Shown here in pieces: positions 21,477 to 21,544 of a stretch of 21,544 nt of DNA. The position numbers and the translations under genes are program-made. A model generated the notes under the pieces. The model had not been told where the DNA came from. It worked only from the letters and a program-made list of their open reading frames with translations, and made no database searches. How positions within the stretch are numbered: the stretch's first letter is position 1; each line of letters starts with the position of its first letter. The DNA is from SHZI01 sp964407855 (GTDB lineage Bacteria; Pseudomonadota; Gammaproteobacteria; Steroidobacterales; GCA-2729495). Location: positions 1 through 21,544 of the forward strand of contig CAYOXI010000046.1 in the NCBI GenBank assembly GCA_964407855.1, written 5' to 3'.

Positions 21477-21544
21477 ATGGCCAGGAAGAAAGATCTCAAG
21501 CTCTATCGCAATATCGGCATCGTCGCCCACATCGATGCGGGCAA
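21477..21544 (+). CDS. Translation elongation factor G-type GTPase, N-terminal 22 codons only
   Basis: ATG 21477 opens MARKKDLKLYRNIGIVAHIDAG and the window ends two bases into the next codon. RNIGIVAHIDAG is the start of the G1/P-loop (AHIDAGKTT) of the translational GTPases EF-G, RF3 and LepA, and MARK...YRNIGI matches EF-G best. EF-G drives translocation on the ribosome in the cytoplasm. The upstream neighbour is a divergent pspC gene rather than rpsG, so this copy is outside the usual str operon and may be a second EF-G. The call rests on 22 residues. Confidence 0.85.
   Translation, partial: MARKKDLKLYRNIGIVAHIDAG

Noticed and set aside
1..21544. CRISPR arrays, insertion sequences, integrase or attachment sites
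   Set aside because: No regularly spaced repeats, transposase or integrase motifs, or terminal inverted repeats were seen. The tRNA-Lys at the left edge has no visible repeated 3' end further in the window.

Overview
The window is GC-rich bacterial DNA with short intergenic gaps. It most resembles an environmental gammaproteobacterium: GlgC, GlgB and GlgA read like the proteobacterial enzymes, there are Tat-exported redox and hydrolase proteins, and a small outer-membrane barrel ends in Phe. A more precise placement cannot be supported from the sequence alone. All assignments come from reading motifs and recalled family features; no database search was run.

Positions 1-9373 hold a glycogen / alpha-1,4-glucan block, preceded by the 3' part of a tRNA-Lys(UUU). 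The block contains a glucan phosphorylase (glgP, +), branching enzyme (glgB, -), ADP-glucose pyrophosphorylase (glgC, +) overlapping 4-alpha-glucanotransferase (malQ, +), and glycogen synthase (glgA, -). Together these make ADP-glucose, elongate and branch the polymer, and recover glucose-1-phosphate and rearranged maltodextrins. No glgX/debranching enzyme or phosphoglucomutase is present in the window. The genes alternate strand instead of forming one operon.

Positions 9416-10843 hold an outer-membrane beta-barrel protein and a multi-pass inner-membrane protein. Both are on the minus strand upstream of glgA and neither has an assignable function.

Positions 11022-19945 look like an accessory metabolic island. 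On the plus strand, closely packed: a truncated cupin, an amidohydrolase-2 family protein translationally coupled to it, an AMP-forming acyl-CoA synthetase, a DsbA/HCCA-isomerase-like thioredoxin-fold protein, and a Tat-exported type II DMSO-reductase-family molybdoenzyme catalytic subunit that has no electron-transfer subunits beside it. Facing it are a Tat-exported second amidohydrolase (-) and a divergent nitrilase-superfamily amidohydrolase (+), which share an intergenic region with a perfect 11-bp tandem repeat. The set suggests oxidation or hydrolysis of an organic substrate in the periplasm followed by amide/nitrile hydrolysis, CoA activation and further processing in the cytoplasm. The substrate is unknown, and this is the best candidate for an undescribed system.

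Positions 19962-21544 are housekeeping-like: a cyclophilin, an unnamed Cys-containing membrane-anchored protein, a small PspC-domain protein (all minus), and the first 22 codons of an EF-G-type translational GTPase running off the right edge.
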